Origin: Terriglobia bacterium
Lineage (GTDB): Bacteria; Acidobacteriota; Terriglobia; Bryobacterales; Bryobacteraceae
DNA: 64,000 bases
Direction of reading: 5' to 3'
Assembly: GCA_025350105.1 (NCBI GenBank)
Contig: JANXYJ010000149.1
Span: 1-64,000, forward strand
Shown: positions 62,789-64,000 of the stretch, one piece after another
Layout: the number at the start of each line of letters is the position of its first letter
Numbering within the stretch: the first letter of the stretch is position 1
The notes under the pieces: generated by a model
Told to the model about the DNA's origin: nothing
Seen by the model: only the letters and a program-made list of their open reading frames with translations
Database searches by the model: none
Made by a program: the position numbers and the translations under genes

Positions 62789-63484
62789 CTAGGCGAGCGC
62801 GGCCCGTGGGGTTTCCTTCGCAGGGGTTTTATCGGTGAAGAACACCTCAAACCCGTAGCGTTCGCAGCCCTGGCTGTGGAACACTTTTTTCTGCCCGTGG
62901 AGGATATAGACCTTGCCGAAATCCTGGTAGCCCAAGCGATAGCAGGATTTGAGTGAGGCCAGGTTCAGCGCTTCCACATAAGAAACGATGCCCTTGGAAC
63001 CTGCGGCCAAATAGGCGTTCAGGGCCATACCCATGCCCACGGCGTGCAAACGTTGGCCGCGGTAGTTGGGATGCGTGAAGCCTTTGTACATATAGGCGTA
63101 ATCGGGATGGAAGCGCAAGCTTAGCTCATCATCAACCACGGTCGGTTTGGTGGAATACCAACCATAGGAGGCCAGAGTTTCGCCGTCGAGAATGGCAAAG
63201 CAGCGGTCCCCCTTCGATGTGGCGAGCCTGAGGAACTCCTGGTCCAACTGAAGGGACGGGTCCTGCGAATAACGCTGCAGTTCCGCGTTGGTGAGAAAAC
63301 GGCAGCTGTACTGGGGTTTGGTTTTCAGTGATTCCGCCGAAACCGAGGGCAGGAAGACGCACTGCATCGTGATCACTCCAGCTGCGCGGCGCGCCACCCG
63401 CAGCGACCCACAGTACAGAGCTTTACTTAGACCAAAGTGCTGATAGTCACTTTTGGCGGTGGAAAGCGAGGATGAAATTCCCAT
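62789..63484 (-). CDS. GNAT-like acetyltransferase of unknown substrate
   Basis: The roughly 231-residue protein has GNAT elements: YKGFTHPNYRGQRLHAVGM matches the acetyl-CoA-binding R/QxxGxG/A region, and ALNLASLKSCYRLGYQ matches the closing motif. The start at the ATG at 63484 has GGAG 9 nt upstream; a TTG at 63523 would add 13 residues. No signal or membrane segment. The gene is convergent with carB and monocistronic by position. Confidence 0.7.
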   Translation of the reverse strand: MGISSSLSTAKSDYQHFGLSKALYCGSLRVARRAAGVITMQCVFLPSVSAESLKTKPQYSCRFLTNAELQRYSQDPSLQLDQEFLRLATSKGDRCFAILDGETLASYGWYSTKPTVVDDELSLRFHPDYAYMYKGFTHPNYRGQRLHAVGMGMALNAYLAAGSKGIVSYVEALNLASLKSCYRLGYQDFGKVYILHGQKKVFHSQGCERYGFEVFFTDKTPAKETPRAALA

Positions 63485-63879
63485 GTCAAAAATCTCCGAC
63501 CAATCAAATCTCTGCACGTCCAATGAACATTCAAACGGCTGAATATTACAACGGCGTTGCTGGCGTGGGTAAGGTTACCCCCAAACGTGCTACCCCCCAA
63601 AAGGGCACCGCTAACGGGTCACGCACAAACGCGGCCGCCACAGGTCACCGTAGGTCTCTGCACGATAACGGCTTAACCCTGTGTACGTATCGTACAACGA
63701 AGCTTGCCGGGGTTGCAACGGAAATACGGTCCAATCGGTACTGCGAGGGAAGCGTAGTACTTTTGATACCAACCGTTGCCGCATGGTCAGCCGGCCGCGC
63801 GGACGTGCGGTGCGTTGGGGTAGGGTGCTGATGGGATTCACTAAACCGCTCATCGGCCTGGCCTTGGCAAGTATGACGG
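63485..63879. other. Intergenic stretch, no gene recognised
   Basis: Frames on both strands (63472-63831 plus, 63611-63853 minus) lack ribosome-binding sites and family features. The stretch contains a perfect 14-bp palindrome GGGTAAGGTTACCC (63567-63580), 83 bp upstream of the GNAT-like gene start, that could be an operator. Confidence 0.4.
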
Positions 63880-63921
63880 CTATTGGTAACGCAAAGCGAT
63901 CTATTCGTAACGCAAAGCGTC
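63880..63921 (-). repeat. 21-bp tandem duplication over the ABC permease stop codon
   Basis: CTATTGGTAACGCAAAGCGAT (63880-63900) and CTATTCGTAACGCAAAGCGTC (63901-63921) are consecutive. On the minus strand each encodes Ala-Leu-Arg-Tyr-x-stop, so the permease's last codons and stop are repeated just downstream. Confidence 0.75.
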
Positions 63922-64000
63922 GGTGGGGTTCAGGCGTGAAGCGCGGCTGGCGGGCAGAAGGCCGAACACCAGTCCCACTAAAAGCGAGACGCCGAAGGCC
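63901..64000 (-). CDS. MacB/FtsX-type ABC transporter permease, C-terminus only
   Basis: The last 33 codons of a minus-strand gene reach the right edge: FGLLPASRASRLNPTDALRYE then TAG. That ending is the signature of the FtsX/MacB permease family (ADOP-type permeases in acidobacteria often end this way). Most of the protein lies outside the window, so the subfamily and substrate are unknown. Confidence 0.75.
   Translation of the reverse strand, partial: AFGVSLLVGLVFGLLPASRASRLNPTDALRYE

Overview
The window looks like a chromosomal segment of a Gram-negative acidobacterium, most likely Bryobacterales/Solibacter-like. This is an inference from gene content. It carries lpxB (lipid A), an Oar-type TonB-dependent receptor with an N-terminal carboxypeptidase-regulatory domain, a DUF6152 protein beside a secreted protein with two copies of one domain, a DUF6599-type protein, and a GC-rich genome with many genes on both strands. 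No rRNA, tRNA, CRISPR array, intact insertion sequence or prophage was seen.

Layout. 0-6.8 kb: a tight minus-strand operon xdhC, mocA, asmA-like, slt and a class I aminotransferase cut by the window edge. 7-10.2 kb: rhomboid protease, a ParE toxin relic, an AlgD-like nucleotide-sugar dehydrogenase, a YdcF protein and a 38-residue membrane peptide. 10.3-14.7 kb: a small secreted protein, secA and a DUF6599-type membrane protein. 14.8-15 kb: a promoter and an intrinsic terminator bracket an unassigned RNA of about 110 nt. 15.3-19.8 kb: dihaem cytochrome c, fasciclin protein, gamma-glutamyltransferase and a ferritin-like protein. 19.7-26.8 kb: a catabolic block with an exported two-subunit molybdenum hydroxylase, amidohydrolase, metallo-beta-lactamase-fold protein, fumarylacetoacetase-family hydrolase and gentisate 1,2-dioxygenase. 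27.4-33 kb: TonB receptor, DUF3300 protein and YhdH-type reductase. 33-39 kb: zinc-ribbon protein, TlpA-like thioredoxin, lpxB, an M1-peptidase-fold protein whose zinc site is lost, and a ketosynthase/ACP pair. 39-50.9 kb: beta-propeller protein, unknown secreted protein, GT-C glycosyltransferase, asparagine-synthase-like amidotransferase, an unknown 266-residue protein, a BioF2-type acyltransferase, an MFS permease, EF-P and a double GNAT protein. 51-58.3 kb: the duplicated-domain secreted protein with DUF6152, two glycosyltransferases, DUF2721, a TIGR01777 epimerase and a methyltransferase. 58.4-64 kb: carA, carB, a GNAT-like protein and the C-terminus of an ABC permease.

How the genes work together. 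MocA and XdhC (5.3-6.8 kb) are the usual maturation factors for molybdenum hydroxylases such as the IorAB-type pair at 21-23.8 kb. The hydroxylase, amidohydrolase, FAH-family and gentisate dioxygenase genes suggest oxidation of an aromatic or N-heterocyclic substrate that ends in ring cleavage. Much of the rest builds or modifies the envelope: lipid A, peptidoglycan turnover, AsmA transport, GT-C and GT2 glycosyltransferases, and an amidotransferase operon.

Systems-level oddities. Two toxin-antitoxin relics (ParE, DUF433) and a MetA-type barrel relic lie in intergenic gaps. Short tandem or near-tandem duplications cover the start or stop codon of six genes. EF-P has Asn where the modified Lys/Arg normally sits, and the M1-like protein has lost all three zinc ligands.
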